Below, in pieces: positions 14,150 to 14,340 of a DNA stretch of 14,340 bases. Position 1 is the stretch's first letter. Every line of letters begins with the position of its first letter. The notes beneath the pieces are model-generated. The model saw only the letters and a program-made list of their open reading frames with translations, was not told where the DNA came from and did not search any database. The position numbers and the translations under genes are program-made. The DNA is from CAYOCE01 sp964402405 (GTDB taxonomy: Bacteria > Pseudomonadota > Alphaproteobacteria > UBA7879): positions 1 to 14,340 of the forward strand of contig CAYOCE010000037.1 in NCBI GenBank assembly GCA_964402405.1. Direction: 5' to 3'.

Positions 14150-14340
14150 GTCATTCTGAGCAGCGAGCTTTCTTGTCCGCCGAAGCTTTAGCGAAGGAGG
14201 AAGCGAGCGTCGTCGAAGAACCCAGCACAAATGAGATAGCGCAGCTATCACTTTGCAAAAAAAGGAGTCAAAGTGAGGGCGTTGCCCTCCCCTATATGCT
14301 GGATCCCTCGACGACGCTCACTCCGTTCGCTGCTCGGGAT
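14150..14340. repeat. Palindromic intergenic element, copy 2 (cloverleaf-like, right edge cut by window)
   Basis: The left arm starts GTCATTCTGAGCAGCGAGC at 14150 and resumes AGCGAGCGTCGTCGA after an insertion. The right arm is 14297-14340 and runs off the window within GGGAT; three more bases, GAC, would complete it. The right arm matches copy 1's right arm at 39 of 44 positions. The interior has the same three-leaf plan: GATAGC/GCTATC (14235-14240, 14244-14249), CACTTTG/CAAAGTG (14249-14255, 14269-14275) and GAGGGC/GCCCTC (14275-14280, 14284-14289). Confidence 0.9.
14176..14201. repeat. Nested mini-palindrome inserted in the left arm of copy 2
   Basis: Relative to copy 1, the left arm carries about 31 additional bases between CAGCGAGC and AGCGAGCG. 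The insert centres on an imperfect palindrome running from TCCGCC (14176-14181) through a GC-TTTA-GC core (14185-14192) to GGAGGA (14196-14201). It appears to be a separate small repeat unit placed inside the larger one. Confidence 0.6.

Overview
The window is a piece of a draft alphaproteobacterial chromosome. A run of exactly 100 Ns marks a scaffold gap. The gene orders hrcA-grpE divergent from rph-rdgB-hemW, and efp next to suhB, fit Alphaproteobacteria. The class I DhnA-type aldolase, the moderate-to-low GC, the short secreted proteins of unknown family and the dispersed palindromic repeats suggest an intracellular lineage of Holosporales or Rickettsiales type. That placement is inference from gene content and style; no rRNA gene is present to confirm it.

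Layout. At 1-66 is the 3' part of a tRNA-Ala(TGC), followed by a rho-independent terminator. At 204-3435 (minus) lies a tight hisS-prfA-prmC operon: histidyl-tRNA synthetase, release factor 1, and the methyltransferase that modifies release factor 1. A 162-bp cloverleaf-like palindromic element separates it from hrcA-grpE (minus, heat-shock repressor and DnaK nucleotide exchange factor). A 90-bp region with two interlocked sigma70-type promoters divides hrcA from rph-rdgB-hemW (plus), whose genes overlap by 4 bp at each junction.

From 7785 to 10630 the character changes to a small accessory island. It holds a Ser/Pro-rich secreted protein with an internal duplication, a DedA-family membrane protein, a nested palindrome, an alpha-helical exported protein, a frame-disrupted exported protein, and a 63-residue six-cysteine exported peptide. 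The four non-DedA genes carry G-rich Shine-Dalgarno sequences unlike the AAGGA type of the housekeeping genes. Two of them share similar leaders and signal peptides.

From 10895 housekeeping resumes on the plus strand: class I fructose-bisphosphate aldolase (3' end lost in the gap), efp, suhB, tRNA-Ala(GGC) and yqgE. The window ends in a second, nearly complete copy of the cloverleaf palindrome, interrupted by a nested mini-palindrome.

The core genes serve translation (tRNA charging, termination, EF-P, tRNA 3' trimming), protein folding, nucleotide-pool cleaning and heme trafficking. The most interesting material is the palindromic element family, whose internal hairpins differ in sequence between copies but stay paired, and the cluster of uncharacterised exported proteins.
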